Shown one piece after another: positions 33,281 to 45,156 of a DNA stretch of 64,000 bases. Positions within the stretch are counted from its first letter, which is position 1; the number at the start of each line of letters is the position of its first letter. The notes beneath the pieces are model-generated. The model did not search any database. It saw only the letters and a list, made by a program, of their open reading frames with translations, and was not told the origin of the DNA. Location: contig BSBM01000386.1 in the NCBI GenBank assembly GCA_027924585.1, positions 1,412,001-1,476,000 of the forward strand, read 5' to 3'. A program made the position numbers and the translations under genes. Source of the DNA: Larix kaempferi (taxonomy: Eukaryota > Streptophyta > Pinopsida > Pinales > Pinaceae).

Positions 33281-34675
33281 ACAGGAAGGCTAAACTTAGA
33301 ACCTGACCATATTTCCATAATTGAGTCAGGAGAAGAACCTATCAACCTAGAAGATAATCTACCAAATGCACAGTTATTTGCTATTGAGATAGCAGATGAC
33401 TATTATAAGGACATTGTAGAATTCCTAACCACAGGTTTGGCACCTACATAGTTTACTATGTAGCAAAAGAATCAACTGGTAGTAAAAGCAACTGACTTCA
33501 CCATAATTGTAGGACAACTATACAAGCTAGGACCAGATGAATTACTATGCATATGTATGCTAGAACATGAGAAACCATTGATACTAGCTGGAGCACATTC
33601 AGGGGTGTCTGGAGGCCACTACGCAGGAAGAGCTACTGCACAGAAAATCCTAAGACTAGGACTATGGTAGCCTACACTCCATAAGGATTCAAATGAACAT
33701 TGTCATAGTTACGATGTTTGCCAAAGGACAGGGAAGCCATTTCACAGAGATGAGATGCCATTGATGCCACCAGTGACATTGCAAGCCTTTGATAAATGGG
33801 ATATCGATTTTGTGGGACCTATTAACCCACCAGGAAGGTGAACTGGTTCAAGATACATTATTACAGCTACAGACTACCTAACAAGAAGGGAAGAGGAAAA
33901 AGCAGTAAAGGACTATAGCGCAGTTATTGCCACATAGTTCATTTTTGAAAACATCATCATGAGGTTTGGATGTCCAAATATCCTAATGAGCGATCAAGGA
34001 ACACACTTCTTGAATAGAACTATTGCAGCCCTGACTGAAGAATTTCAGATTTACCATCAGAAGAGCACACCATATCAGCCACAAGCTAATGGCACTGTTG
34101 AAGCTTTTAACAAAGTGTTGGAAAATGCATTGACTAAGGTATGCAACATAAACAGGGATGATTAGGATCTGTGAATACCAGCCGTGTTATGGGCATACAT
34201 GACAACTTGCAAGAAGTTGACAGGCCATACACCTTTCAGGTTAACATATGGATAGGAAGTTGTGATGCCAATGGAATACATAGTACCAAGTATGAGAATT
34301 GTAGCTTTCACATACATGATAGATGATGAAACCGTGGAAGAAAGGCTACTACACTTGGTTGGGTTGGAGGAAGATCGCATCATTGCAGGATTTCACCAAC
34401 AAGTGCAGAAAGACAGAGAAAAAGCATGGCATGATCACCACATCAAGTACAAATATTTTCAAGTAGGAGATCTTGTCCTCCTCTATGATAGTAAATTCAT
34501 GAAATTTCCTAGAAAATTTAAGATGCATTGGCTAGGACCATATGTTGTCAAGAATGTTACTAATGGTGGCACAGTTCAGCTACCCACATTAGTGGGAGAA
34601 AATATACCAGTCCTTATTAATGGAAGTAGACTAAAACCCTACAGGGATAGTCCTACTTCACCATACCTCAATTGA
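33281..34675 (+). pseudogene. Integrase of gypsy-1
   Basis: The domain order is normal. The N-terminal zinc-binding HHCC region reads H-x-x-x-x-x-x-H (HSGVSGGHYAG) and C-x4-C (CHSYDVC), one residue longer in the Cys spacing than usual. The catalytic core has [10 protein letters not shown] (first Asp), SDQGTHF (second Asp) and [15 protein letters not shown] (Glu). The C-terminal GPY/F module is MHWLGPYVVKNV, and the protein ends at NGSRLKPYRDSPTSPYLN. There is no chromodomain. The frame is constant from 33959 and upstream, with about seven in-frame stops, all TAG or TGA. It would join element DNA to the chromosome in the nucleus. The last codons end the Pol frame cleanly. Confidence 0.88.
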
Positions 34676-35461
34676 TCAATAGTGAATAAAATTCTAAGTG
34701 TCAAGTGCAGTTGAAATTGGACACTAAGAATGTGAGAATAAGAGTCTGCATTCAATTTTGATAAAATGCAAATTGTTTACAGAAATGGAAGTTGTGTTGC
34801 GAAGCACGCAAAGGAAAACAAAATGCACAGTATCAGAACACTCGTGCTGTGAAGTTAAGAACAAGAAGACACAATGCGAAGTGAACCTCGCAATTCACAT
34901 ATGCCAGCCACCAAAAAGGGTTTGCACTACAAAGTCAGATGTATGGAAAAAGGAAAATGTGTAGTGAACTACGCATACCACATAACCGCTAGTGCAGTTC
35001 GAAGGAAAAGATAACCATTACAATTGTCGGTCAGTCGATTAACTGTTATCCAGTATGTCGACACCGACAAATCCCTGCATTTAAAGAAAATTTTTTTTGC
35101 CATTTGGGCACAATCAATGATGGAAAGGATCGATATCTCAGCGAGATATGAGCCAACGGACATGGCATTTAATGCCTAATTTAGTCATTCCCGACGCATT
35201 CAACAACGGAAAGGACCGAGATCCTTGGGGGATTTGGAAAATGGTTATGACATTTAATGTCTAATCTAGTCGTTAAGGGAACACCATTGGGGTAAAAAGA
35301 CTATAAATGGTAAATATTGTTTACTTACCATCTTTACCACAAATTTTGAATTTTTACCGACTGTAAAAATCCTAAGTGCTTACCAGCTGAAAGCCACAGG
35401 TGCTCGCTAGTATATGTCATAAATTTTGGGTACCTTCAACTGTTTTGGTCGAGGAGGAGTG
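34676..35461 (+). other. Spacer between Pol and the accessory ORF of gypsy-1
   Basis: No open frame of note. A TATA-like CTATAAATGG at about 35301 lies some 160 bp upstream of the accessory ORF start, which would suit an internal promoter. A splice acceptor feeding the ORF from the genomic RNA is the other possibility; neither is proven. Confidence 0.45.
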
Positions 35462-38400
35462 ATGAAGTCACCTGCAAAGCAAGCCACTCCAGACCGGGGT
35501 GGCCCGTCCAGGAATTCTCCGCAGAATCAACCGCCACAACAGAAGAAAGACAAACAGGCGGCCACTGGACAGGAAAATCCCAAGGCCACAGGTACTAAGA
35601 AGCCTCCTGCTCCACAACTGAACTCACCGACTCCAATATGGATTGTTCCAGAGTATGTTATCCCGAGAAGAAGCGACGCACGAGATGTGCTTTTGAAAAA
35701 TAATTCCTAGTACAATATTCCCCTACCACCGATGTCAAACCATTTGCGGGTGAAGGAGAATTTGCTCGGTAATATTCTGGATTGCAAATTTGTAGGCTAT
35801 GATTTGTTGAATCAAGAAAATTTTATGAAGTTCCAGCCAGATAAATACATGTACAGGAAATATGATGAGGTTGCAAAGAAAACAAAGGTTGTCCCAATGG
35901 AATGGGCCGAGCCTCTATTCGGATCTAGATTGCTCAATTTACTGCGGATTCCACACTTTGAACGAAGCAATGAGCTCAACGATGTGGTGCGCACTCTGCT
36001 TTCATGCACACACCACTAGTACATATGGTTGGACCATAAGGTGAACATCACTATTGACCTTATTACCAGGATTACGGGCTTAAGAAAAAGGGGTTAAGAC
36101 CCTTCAATTGAGTTTGTTGGGAAGAAAGAGGATAAAGAATTGGCCGCAAAAATGAAGGCCGAATTCAATTTAACCAAAGGAAACATAGTTTATGTAACTG
36201 ATACAATTAAAAACGAGCCTCTACATTTCACAGTTTAGCTGATTGCGAGAAGGATTCTAAGGAAGTCTAGACCAAAAGAGGTTTTTGTTTCCATAGTATC
36301 CTTAGCTATGAAGGATAAAGAAGGCTTTCAATACAATTGGGTGAACTATCTATTAAATGAATTTTTAGAGGATGTCCGAGACACATAGGAAAATGGATCA
36401 CCATTTCACTTCAGCTGGTTTCTGGTGCTCATTGCTTTCGTGGGATAGAAGGAACCCCTATATCAGAATGGTTTGCCAATAGCCTCAAATGATTGACTTG
36501 GGTGAGATACGCAAACATGTGGGCCTCAGCGAACCCAGATAAACAGAGGTGGAGCAACCTGCAGTTGTTCACCTATTATGAGCAACTATGAGGAGTCATT
36601 AAGAAGACTTCGTGTATTAATAAGGAGGTGACGGCTCGGTATATACCAAAGATGATATTCAAAGATGGGATGCACTTCATATATATACAACCATGCATCC
36701 TGATTACACCTCAAACATGGTATGAAGGACAATATCAGCTCGATGCGCAAAGGATCGACCTGATCATAGAAGATTGGCTGGAGGAATGGAAGATCGATGC
36801 ATCGTCCACTCTCATCACCTCATCTGCTGAGAGTGAAAAGGAGGACTGAGAAAACAAAGATCCCGAGGTCACAAGTACACAGGACCCAAAGCTTGACCAA
36901 GGAGAAGGAGAGAAAAGGAAAGAACCTTATACAGAAGTGCCGAAAAAGCCACAGAAAAATAAGACAAAAGCTACTATAAGGCAGTTGGATGTGCAGTTGC
37001 ACGATGACGACTATGAGTGCATTGAAGCCAGGGTATAGGCATACCTTGAAGATGTAATGGGGTTGAAAAACACCAAGGAGGAGACATCACAAACATAAAT
37101 AAAGGAAAACGTCGCCGAGATGAAGAGTCTGGTCACAAGAATGGAACAAGTCCAATGAGACTTGGTAAAAGAACCAGACCACGACGATTGCTAAGGTGAG
37201 TCAAGCCAGCAAAGGAGAATTCCTCCCGTCTATACCATGAGGACAAAGATAGTCAAAATTGAGCCAGTGTCCGTCATATCATTAGAGGAAATTTGAGGTC
37301 TAAAATGGACCTCCAAAGGAAAATAATAAAATAATAATTAAAATAATGAAATAATACTTAAAATAATATTTATTGATTTTGGAGGAAGAAAGAAAAAAAC
37401 TACTTTTTTTGTTCGTAGTTTCAACATATATCCCTGTGTGTTTACTCAAATTTCGAGTGGGAGCACTCATTGGATGCAGAATTTAATTCCACATCCAATG
37501 AGTATCCATACTGCATACTTTTAACGGACGTATCTACCCCCAAAACAAGAAATACCTGGAAAAAAAGTCATGATGATGTCATCGTAACACTTTTTCAGGT
37601 ATTTCTTGTTTTTGGGTCAGTGGGGTCCGTCAAAAGTATGCATTGTGGGTACTCGTTGGATGTGGAATTAAATTTTGCATCCAACAAGTGCTTCGACTCG
37701 AAATTTGAGTAAAAACATAGGGAGATATGTTGAAAATATGAACAAAAAAGTAGCTTTTTTATGACAAATATCTCAAGTCAACCATTATGGTTGACTCATT
37801 TTATTGAGATTCTATTGGTTTTTGAATTTCAACTCATCAAGAAATTATGGTTGGCTCATTTTCTTATAAGGCCCATTTTAGACCTCAAATTTCCTCTAAT
37901 GTCCCAACAGATGACATGGCTGAAAGTGCGTGAAAGCTCGCACAGTTCGAAATCAATGTGGGGATGCTACCCATAGAGGGATTGTATAACCTGCATACGC
38001 AGATAGAAGAGGAAATCCATGAGAGAGACATAGTCTCTCATTACCAGTACCTAATGCTGGAAGAAAACTACAAACAGTTACAAGAGGAATGTGCGCTGAA
38101 GACAAGGGAGCTTGACTACGCACAGGAAAAACAACGCAAAATAAAGGAAGCAGTTTCAGCTGTCTGGGCGAAGTTGCCCGAATTTGATGAAGAGCCGGAG
38201 ATCGCGAAATACATCCTAAATATCGGTGCTGCTATCAACAATATGAAGGATGAAATGATGGGCCTGAAAGTTTCCCATAAGGATAAAATTTCTGAGATGG
38301 AATTTTCCCATCAAGAAAAAATTGCGGAGATAGCAACTCAACAAAAAGAAGGAACATCGTAGTGGGAAGAAGAAGCAAGAGCAGAGGCATTGAAGGCCTC

Positions 38401-38938
38401 TATAGAAAGAATCTATGCAGAAGTGGCAAGATGCCAAAGCTTGCTAGATGAAGTTTCTAAAGTCTAGGCCATGTTACAAGAAGAACCAGAATTACAAAGC
38501 ATCCAGGATGAATTGTAACGGAAGCAATAGGATCTTGATTTTGTTAATGCTGCTATGAAGGACTTGCCAGCAAAACAAAAGATGCAGAAGTTCGTAGAAA
38601 GGAGAGAACTTCAGAGAGAGATGGAAACATTAAGAGCAAAGGAAGCTGAAGCTTCCTCAAGATTGTAGCCACTGCAGGAAGAATCACTAACCTTGACAGA
38701 ATAAATTGACATGAATTTGTAAGATCTCTGGGTGATAGAGGATACTATCAAGGAGCAACTTATGGAACCTATCCTAGAGGAACTACTTGCCATAATCAAG
38801 GGATGCAAGAAAGAGACCAGGGAAACAATTGTGAAGCTTAACGCAACTATTCAAGAGTTCACTGCATGATCAAGCACTTCAGTGGACGCACAGATGAAAC
38901 ATCCAGGTCAGAGTGGCTCCGGGACAAGCCACATGTGA
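35462..38938 (+). pseudogene. Sense accessory ORF of gypsy-1 (ITGL motif plus long coiled coil)
   Basis: It starts at ATG 35462 with a Pro/Gln/Lys-rich, low-complexity leader (to about residue 80). Then comes a globular part with VPEYVIPRRSDARDVLL, MEWAEPLFGSRLLNLL, ELNDVVRTLLSCTHH, DHKVNITIDLITRITGL and FHFSWFLVLIAFVG. The frame is kept, with stops, up to about 36490; later parts change frame (36628-36849). A MITE occupies 37280-37901. From 37905 to 38938 the original frame resumes as a nearly continuous coiled coil (EENYKQLQEECALKTRELD, REMETLRAKEAEASS) with about ten in-frame stops. It ends 12 bp before the 3' LTR. ORFs in this place are known in several plant Ty3/gypsy lineages; their job is not established. 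The protein is nonfunctional here. Confidence 0.68.
37280..37901. mobile_element. Foldback MITE inside the gypsy-1 accessory ORF
   Basis: The ends are inverted copies of CATTAGAGGAAATTTGAGG and continue as TCTAAAATGG(A/G)CCT, giving about 33 bp with one mismatch. The inverted homology carries on inwards along most of both arms, for example CACATCCAATGAGTATCC against GGTACTCGTTGGATGTGG and ACAAGAAATACCTG against CAGGTATTTCTTGT. The centre is near 37578-37600. The flanking dinucleotide is TA on each side (ATTA|GAGG and CCTC|TAATG), which would suit a Tc1/mariner-type target, but longer end palindromy makes the exact border ambiguous. ORF 37470-37712 is a by-product of the palindrome. Confidence 0.85.
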
Positions 38939-38950
38939 GTGTTAGGGGCC
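38939..38950 (+). promoter_or_regulatory. Polypurine tract of gypsy-1
   Basis: GTGTTAGGGGCC precedes the LTR start TGTTGGGTGTG directly. The TTAGGGG core is in the place where plus-strand DNA synthesis is primed. It is less purine-rich than most. Confidence 0.6.
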
Positions 38951-40255
38951 TGTTGGGTGTGTCTCAAGTGAACCAATTTTGGGGAAGATAGCTTTCGTGG
39001 AGCGGGGCTCCAACGTAACAACTATTTTTGGCAGCAAAGTACAAGTGAAGCAAGGTCCAGAGACGACCTATTTTGGTTAAGTAATTCCGCAGAATCTGAG
39101 GAGCAGGGTAAAGAATGGTGCAGAATTGAAGGAAAGTGACCTATCAGCCAGAGTGGCAGAAACCGTTAGAGGCATAACGACGGATCAATAATGACAAGAG
39201 AGTAAGAGTGGTAGAAAGGGACATGGCACTATGCAATTAGAGCTGGTCCATGAGAACTGCAGCTGTCAGATCCAGGAGTGGCACAGAAAGGAAGCCACAG
39301 GCGAGTGGAGCAGTTGTCGACTACGACAAGCTAGGTTAGCGGGGTAACCACACCACTTTTTGGGTATTTTTGGGTAGCATGGGGTTTTGGACCATAATCA
39401 TTGTAAAGACGTGACTTGCGGGCATGATCTATAAAAGGGGCAATTTTTTAAGGGAATGATTGATTTTTGTTGATCTCTATTGGGTCTTTCGAAAGACTAA
39501 GTATTGTAGAGAGGTTCTGCAGATGTGTGCGCAGAGACCCACTGAAGCGAGAAAGAGGCTCTGCAGCTATGTGGGTAGAGAACTATTGTAGAGAGAAGAG
39601 TCTGCAGCTGTGTGTGTAGAATGGAACTGTTGAACCCTTCCCATTAATATAAACAACAGTTCTCGTGGACATAGCTCCCATCCGGGGGTGAACCACATAA
39701 ATAAGTGTGTTATGTGATTGAATGAGTGGGATTTTGTATACTTATGTTTATGTTTACATTCATACTTCTGCTTATGTATGTTCATGCTTTTATATGTATT
39801 TTCACATGTATGATGAATGAGAATAATACATTAAGTATGGAACATGTATAGTTGAATGTACACGTATTTTGGAATACGTTGAATGCATAAGTAATAGGAA
39901 TAAAACTGAACCAACGAAGTTTGTAAAGTGGGTATTTGTTGAGAAGCGTAGTCTGGAGTTGCCCTCTCATATTGTTTAGTGGCCGTTGCGAAGCGCACAG
40001 TGCCAACGCGTGCTAGAGTATAAGAGGTAGACACAAAGTAGGGGTGACTTCGCGTAGCTCACCAGTTTATTAACCGCGCATCACCTGATTACAGAAACCT
40101 GCTTATGTAATCCCCCATAACTTCGCCTCGGGTGAGACCTCAGCTTGTTTACAGGTTGTTGACGAAAGGGCCGGTGAAGAAGGGTTTTGTTGGACCACAA
40201 CTGCATAGAACTTGGGTCAGTAGAGAAAGTTAAAGAACGAGGTTCATACCCAACA
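38951..40255 (+). repeat. 3' LTR of gypsy-1
   Basis: The LTR is 1305 bp, TGTTGGGTGTG...CATACCCAACA. A TATA box (CTATAAAAGGGG) lies at about 39429. Downstream of it three imperfect copies of a TCTGCAG(A/C)TGTGTG-like motif lie at about 39515-39620. Its last 218 bp match the 5' LTR remnant. A related, reversed LTR lies at 43663-44339. Confidence 0.85.
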
Positions 40256-40526
40256 AGATATATTCACTAAAGAATTCATAGAAAATACTTTCATCCATCT
40301 TAGGACACTACTTGGAGTGGTTGAAAACATGGTGAAGAAATATTGAAAAGAAAATTTTTCGTTTTTGTTTGTTGTCCAGTTTGAGGGAATGTTTTTCCTA
40401 AGAGGTTTTCCTTCTTTCCTTGCTTTTTCTGGACAAAATAAATGTAAAATGGGTGAGCTTAGCCACAGTGGTTGTGCCCTTTAGTTTCTAATTTTTGTAC
40501 TCACATACATTCATGCTTAGGGGGGG
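40256..40526 (+). pseudogene. Copia RNase H C-terminus and polypurine tract
   Basis: Directly after the gypsy-1 LTR, 40257-40346 reads DIFTKEFIENTFIHLRTLL and ends KKY-stop. This is the usual carboxy end of Ty1/copia Pol (DIFTK-x-L-x...F-x2-LR-x-x-LG). About 170 bp of untranslated sequence leads to a polypurine tract (TTAGGGGGGG, 40518-40526). It is the 3' end of a plus-strand copia element into which gypsy-1 inserted; the upstream part is not seen left of gypsy-1. Confidence 0.78.
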
Positions 40527-41000
40527 TGTTGGAACATTAATTATCCCATCTAGACTTAGGATAGTTTTGATTATAATGTTTAATTACTTTATTAGGTGAT
40601 AGACTAGGTAGTTGACCACATAGTGACTAGTTGGCCCACTTCATGTCATCCTTATCCACTTGAGTGCCCTACTTTGATTTCTTTCAACTTTTATGACTGT
40701 CTTGGTTAGAAAGAGCGCCTTTCCTGCTTTTATATGCTTTGCTCTACTTTACTGCTCATAAAGAAACTTGCCTTGCTTTCGAGTTGGATAAAGACAAAGG
40801 TAGGGTGCCTTCCTGGACTTAGAAAGTTGACATATTTTTTGCCAACACATCCACCCTATTTTTCTCATCTAAAGCCAACATGTTTCTTATATTTTATCAT
40901 ACATAGGCTTCCATAATTGCTTTTTCCAATTCATGAGCCTCTTGACTAGTTTGGAAAGTGATGTTGCCACTGATGGGTTTTTTTTTTCCATTTAGTAAGC
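40527..41000 (+). repeat. Start of the 3' LTR of that copia element
   Basis: TGTTGGAACATTAATTATCC follows the polypurine tract, as an LTR start should. I could not find the matching CA end, so the right limit is arbitrary. A TATA-like TTTATATGC lies near 40731. Confidence 0.55.
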
Positions 41001-43662
41001 CTGATTTTTTAGAGATTTTCGAATGCCTCCAATGAAATTAGAATTTTTTATTTAATTATATGTTTGGGAAGCCATCTCAGTGCCCAAGTTTGGCTGATAT
41101 AATTTTATGCAATTGACTTTTATTATGTGCATCAATTCTGGCTCAATTTTCACTTTGTTATGCAATGTTTGCTTGGAATTTTGTGAGGAAATTCTTGAGT
41201 GCTTAGATCTGATTTGGATCTGATATTTTCACAGTCTATGAGGCCACCAAGGTGATGTAAACACCTACATGCTTCTCTATCTCAATCCACAACACATTTT
41301 CCCTCGTGCAAATCCAAACTTCTCACCTTTGAGCATTTATAAGGATCTCAATCATCCATGTCAGCCATGGCACTCCCTTCTACTGCCCCACACAACAAAA
41401 CGAAGTAATTTCCCTTCATTTCTCCATAGTTACCTTAGGAAATCCAACCCTTACAGTGCTTACTAGTGTGTGTATAAAGAGTCCTACTTGTTGTATGTTG
41501 TTGGAGAACCTTTTGCAGCATTAAATCATGGATTCTCAAGCAATCAGGAGCAACAAAACTCAATGGGTAAAGGTTCCTATATTTCCCAGCCTCTATGAAC
41601 GCCTACACCCATCTCTTTTCTCTAGTGTATGCAATTTTTTGTTAAAAAATCAATTTTCTAGTTGTTTCACACTTTGGTAATGGTAATCAAAATGGTATTA
41701 AAAACAAGAGGAAAAACTCTGCCTAATGTAAAATCTATTGTAAAAAGCTGCATAAGAATAATTGGTAGACTCCAAAGGAGATGATTGGATGGTGAAAAAG
41801 ACAACCAACATAACTTTTGACCATAGAAGAGAGGAATATTACAACATTCATAGAAGTATATTCATCCCATGCTCCCATAACTACATGAGAAGAATTTCCC
41901 CACCAACCTCACACATGCATTCAATATTGAATTTAATATTCAAAAGAAAGTAATTGGATCATTTAAGGCATATGGAAGCAAATGGATGAGTTCTAAGGTT
42001 GACACTTATAAATAGAGGGTTTAATATCCCATAGCCCCCCCCTTTCCTCTTTCCCTCTAGTACTCTTTACACAACCATCTTGGACCATTTTATTATTTTT
42101 CCAACATAATATTTACATAGATTTCGGGTTAGCATGACAAGCCAACCACATGATCCATATAGAAATAACTTAAATTATACATGCCTATCCATTCACTAGT
42201 CGAGCCTTGGTCTTGAGATCCACACTAGGAATCCATACTAGCATATTTACATCATTTACATAATCCGATTTAATACATTCCAACTCAAAATTGGGGATAT
42301 TACACCAACATGAGAAAATATCATCATAGTAACATGAATATCATAAAACCACATGTTAAATGCTCCATCATGAGAACAAAATATCATAAATAGTCAAGAA
42401 CCAAATGATAACTAATGTATGCCATCATAATAATATAACACCATCATGAATATCAAAGAACAACGTGCATAGCATCACTTGAGCATCATATACCAACATG
42501 CTATCAACTGCATATAATCAAAAGTAGCAAAGAACTACATTACATCGCCATAAGAAGAATAAAACCACATATCATCATGAAATTCTTCTATCATGATAAT
42601 TAACATAAAAAATAGCATAGTAGAAACATAATAACTAGTAATACATGATCATATATGTAAATGAGAACATATATATCACATTGATGCCATATTAAAAGAC
42701 CATATTGTTAGAACTAGAAACCTCTCATAGGCTCATAGATCTTAAATTCATGACTCCTAGGGGCCAAATCAAACTCATTTTGGCCACCTGAGTCATCCTA
42801 AGGCATCTAACCACCACTCATCACAAACCTTAATCACAAATTGGGCTTAGATAGACTATTTCCTCAATCTGAGTGCACATTCCTCAATTAGAGGACATGA
42901 CCAGTAGCTATTATTAGTTGGTAATTGGGTGATCCATTGCAACTCCACTCCTAACTAACCTTACATGCCCTAATTTGACTTCATGGACCTAAATAGGAGT
43001 TTTGCATGCCTTCTTAGTTAGTTAACTAAATATTCAATCAATTAACTAAGCAATCATTCAGATAACTAGTTGTTGTGAAGTCTAGAGCTAGTATAACTCA
43101 ATTTAGGGTAGTTAACATGGATAAGTGAGACCATTCATGCCCAAATTCTCCTTCATGGACCTAATTAGGGTTTTTTGGTCAGTTAACTCAAAATTCATTA
43201 AGTTAACTGAGCTTTCACTTAGTTATCTCAACACTCCATCATTTAACTAGTCTAGACTTAGTCTAACTTAGTATAGTAGAGTTAGCATGGATAACTAAGG
43301 GTTTTTTAGCTCTTGTTAAGCTTAACACACCTCATGCAAGCATGGGAAATTTGAATTCCCTTGAACCCTAATTCAAATTTCTTGCCTTTAAATATTGTAC
43401 TCCACCTCTCTTTCAATTCAATGAACCTTATCATTCATATTCTCTTCTATTCTAAGTTCTTGTGTATTAATCTACATTGAAGCATTTATTACATGATTTT
43501 GATAACTGATTTGATTCACAATGCATATATATTTGGTTTATGTACCTCGGTCTATACATGTTCAAATCTTATACATATTGAAATATTATCTTAGTATTTG
43601 GGTTAGTTTGTGCTAGGTTCGCCAATCCTAGCTAACTATAATAGAGTCAGGGCATTACATAT
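41001..43662. other. Unassigned DNA, probably old LTR sequence
   Basis: No coding region is supported. There are two promoter-like spots (CTTATAAATAGAGGG about 42007; CCTTTAAATATTG about 43384), a cytosine run (CCCCCCCC about 42037), and repeated GTTAACT motifs at 43018-43230. The sequence ends ...GGGCATTACA at about 43659, like an LTR end, directly before the reversed gypsy-1-type LTR. Short ORFs at 41269 and 41762 have no domain. Confidence 0.45.
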
Positions 43663-44339
43663 TGTTGGTCTGCCTGAGATGAGCCGGGTTCGGTGAAGTT
43701 CTTGCAGCAACAAAAAATCCCCTTTCACTGGCCCTTTCGACATCAACCTATAACCAGGATGAAGTTTCACCCGAAGCGAAGATGTGGGGTTACAGAATTA
43801 GGTTTCTGCAATCATGGCGATGTGAAGATGTGGTTAACAACCTCACAAATGTCTCTTACTTAACATCTATTAACCAAATAGAATAACATAGGATTCTGCA
43901 CTTCACAGTTAGAAAGAGTCTACAGACTACACTGAATCACTATTGTCTTTACTAGTTAAATACAAATTCATCATACTTAGTGTTACTTTGCAACATTCAT
44001 GCTCTTGTATTCCATTTAATTAACATATGATTACCATTCACATACATAAAAAAAATCATAACATGGATACAAAACATGTCATAAACTCATACACATAACA
44101 CATAGATCTAAGTGGTTCACCCCCAGGCGGGAGCTACGTCCACATGAATTGTTCTTATATTACTTGGAAGGGTAATAGTTCCAGTCTGTGCACTCAGCTG
44201 TAGACTCTTATCTACAATCATATCTCTACGCACTTAGGTGTAGAGTCTATTCTCTCTCAGTCTAGATCTATAATAAACCCAAAAACCAAAAATGACACTT
44301 CGATGTCGGAACAAAAGACCAACCAACCAAACCTTCCTT
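43663..44339 (-). repeat. LTR fragment related to gypsy-1, reversed
   Basis: On the minus strand it ends ...CAGACCAACA and matches the gypsy-1 3' LTR from about 39500 to its end, though diverged. Shared landmarks are GGACNTAGCTCCC, GGGGGTGAACCAC, TGTGTTATGTG and AGGGCCAGTGAA. Its upstream part is missing: LTR X starts at 44340. Confidence 0.72.
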
Positions 44340-44718
44340 TGTAATACCCCAATTTTGACCTTTATGATATATTGGCTTTTAATGTAAATATTGTGTACAT
44401 GCGATGTATGTTTTCCTAGTGTGGATATCATGGCCAAGGCCATGCTAGTGTATGCTCATATTTTATTAAAAAGACAAGTAGTTGATATTTTACTACCCAT
44501 GTGCTATTAAGCCATGAAATATTGTAATTTTTATGTAAATATTAATATTTCAATAAAATACCAAAATAGGCTATGGAAGCAACTAATCAGAGGGGACCGT
44601 GTGTATTCCACTAGGGAGTGGTGAGGGGGTTTTGGGGTTGAGCCATAAGCTGCCAAATGTCATTTTGAGAACCCATTTGACCTTCCTTGCTAACATTTAA
44701 TTCAGTTGTAAGAAAGTT

Positions 44719-45140
44719 TGATCTATATGGGAGGCCCACACTCCCCCTTCATGTATTAGGCACTATTTGGGTTTGATTCCCACGAATGTATTAGTTGATT
44801 TAGATTAGTTGAATGTATTAGTTGACTTAGATTATTAGATTTATCTTAGTATTAAATAATGAGCAGCATTTATTGTGCTCATTTTGTAATTGTTATAAAA
44901 AGGCACCCTGCCTCATAATACAATCAGTATTGTTTGTGCAAAGCTGTTTCTTCTCATTGTATTGTGTTAGTAGCTGTTGTTAGAATTCTGAGTTCTTATT
45001 ATATTTTAGTTTAGGAGGTGAGGCTCTCCTAGCCTCACCTTCCATTGTTGTATTCAACTTTCGTTCTTATTCTTTAGATCTTTCTTGCATTTTAGAGATT
45101 CGTCTTAGCATTGTTCGGTCCTGCTCTACATTTCGGATCA
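44719..45140 (+). repeat. 5' LTR of the non-autonomous element
   Basis: It begins TGATCTATATGGGAGG and ends ACATTTCGGATCA. A TATA box (TTATAAAAAGG, about 44892) lies about 250 bp before the end. The start TGATC rather than TGTT is unusual but identical in both LTRs. Confidence 0.92.
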
Positions 45141-45142
45141 AT

Positions 45143-45156
45143 TGGTATCAGAGCAC
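45143..45156 (+). promoter_or_regulatory. Primer binding site, initiator-Met tRNA type
   Basis: TGGTATCAGAGCAC lies two bases after the LTR. The first 12 bases match the complement of plant initiator tRNA-Met. Confidence 0.88.

Larger units (their letters stand above)
26615..40255 (+). mobile_element. Ty3/gypsy element 'gypsy-1', decayed and interrupted
   Basis: A plus-strand retrotransposon of about 13.6 kb including later insertions. The order is: truncated 5' LTR, primer site, Gag, protease, a second Gag-like domain, reverse transcriptase, RNase H, (solo LTRs), integrase, spacer, accessory ORF (with a MITE inside), polypurine tract, 3' LTR. Without the solo LTRs and the MITE it would be about 11.9 kb. 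Coding parts have many in-frame stops and at least five frameshifts, so it is old and inactive. Integrase ends in a GPY/F module without a chromodomain. Its 3' LTR landed in a copia element, whose end follows at 40256. Confidence 0.85.

Noticed and set aside
37470-37712. 80-codon ORF inside the MITE
   Set aside because: It lies across the centre of the palindrome; open frames there follow from the inverted repeat and have no domain.
42030-42050. Polypurine tract (as a C run) of a minus-strand element
   Set aside because: No LTR start follows on the minus strand and no coding remnant lies on the expected side.
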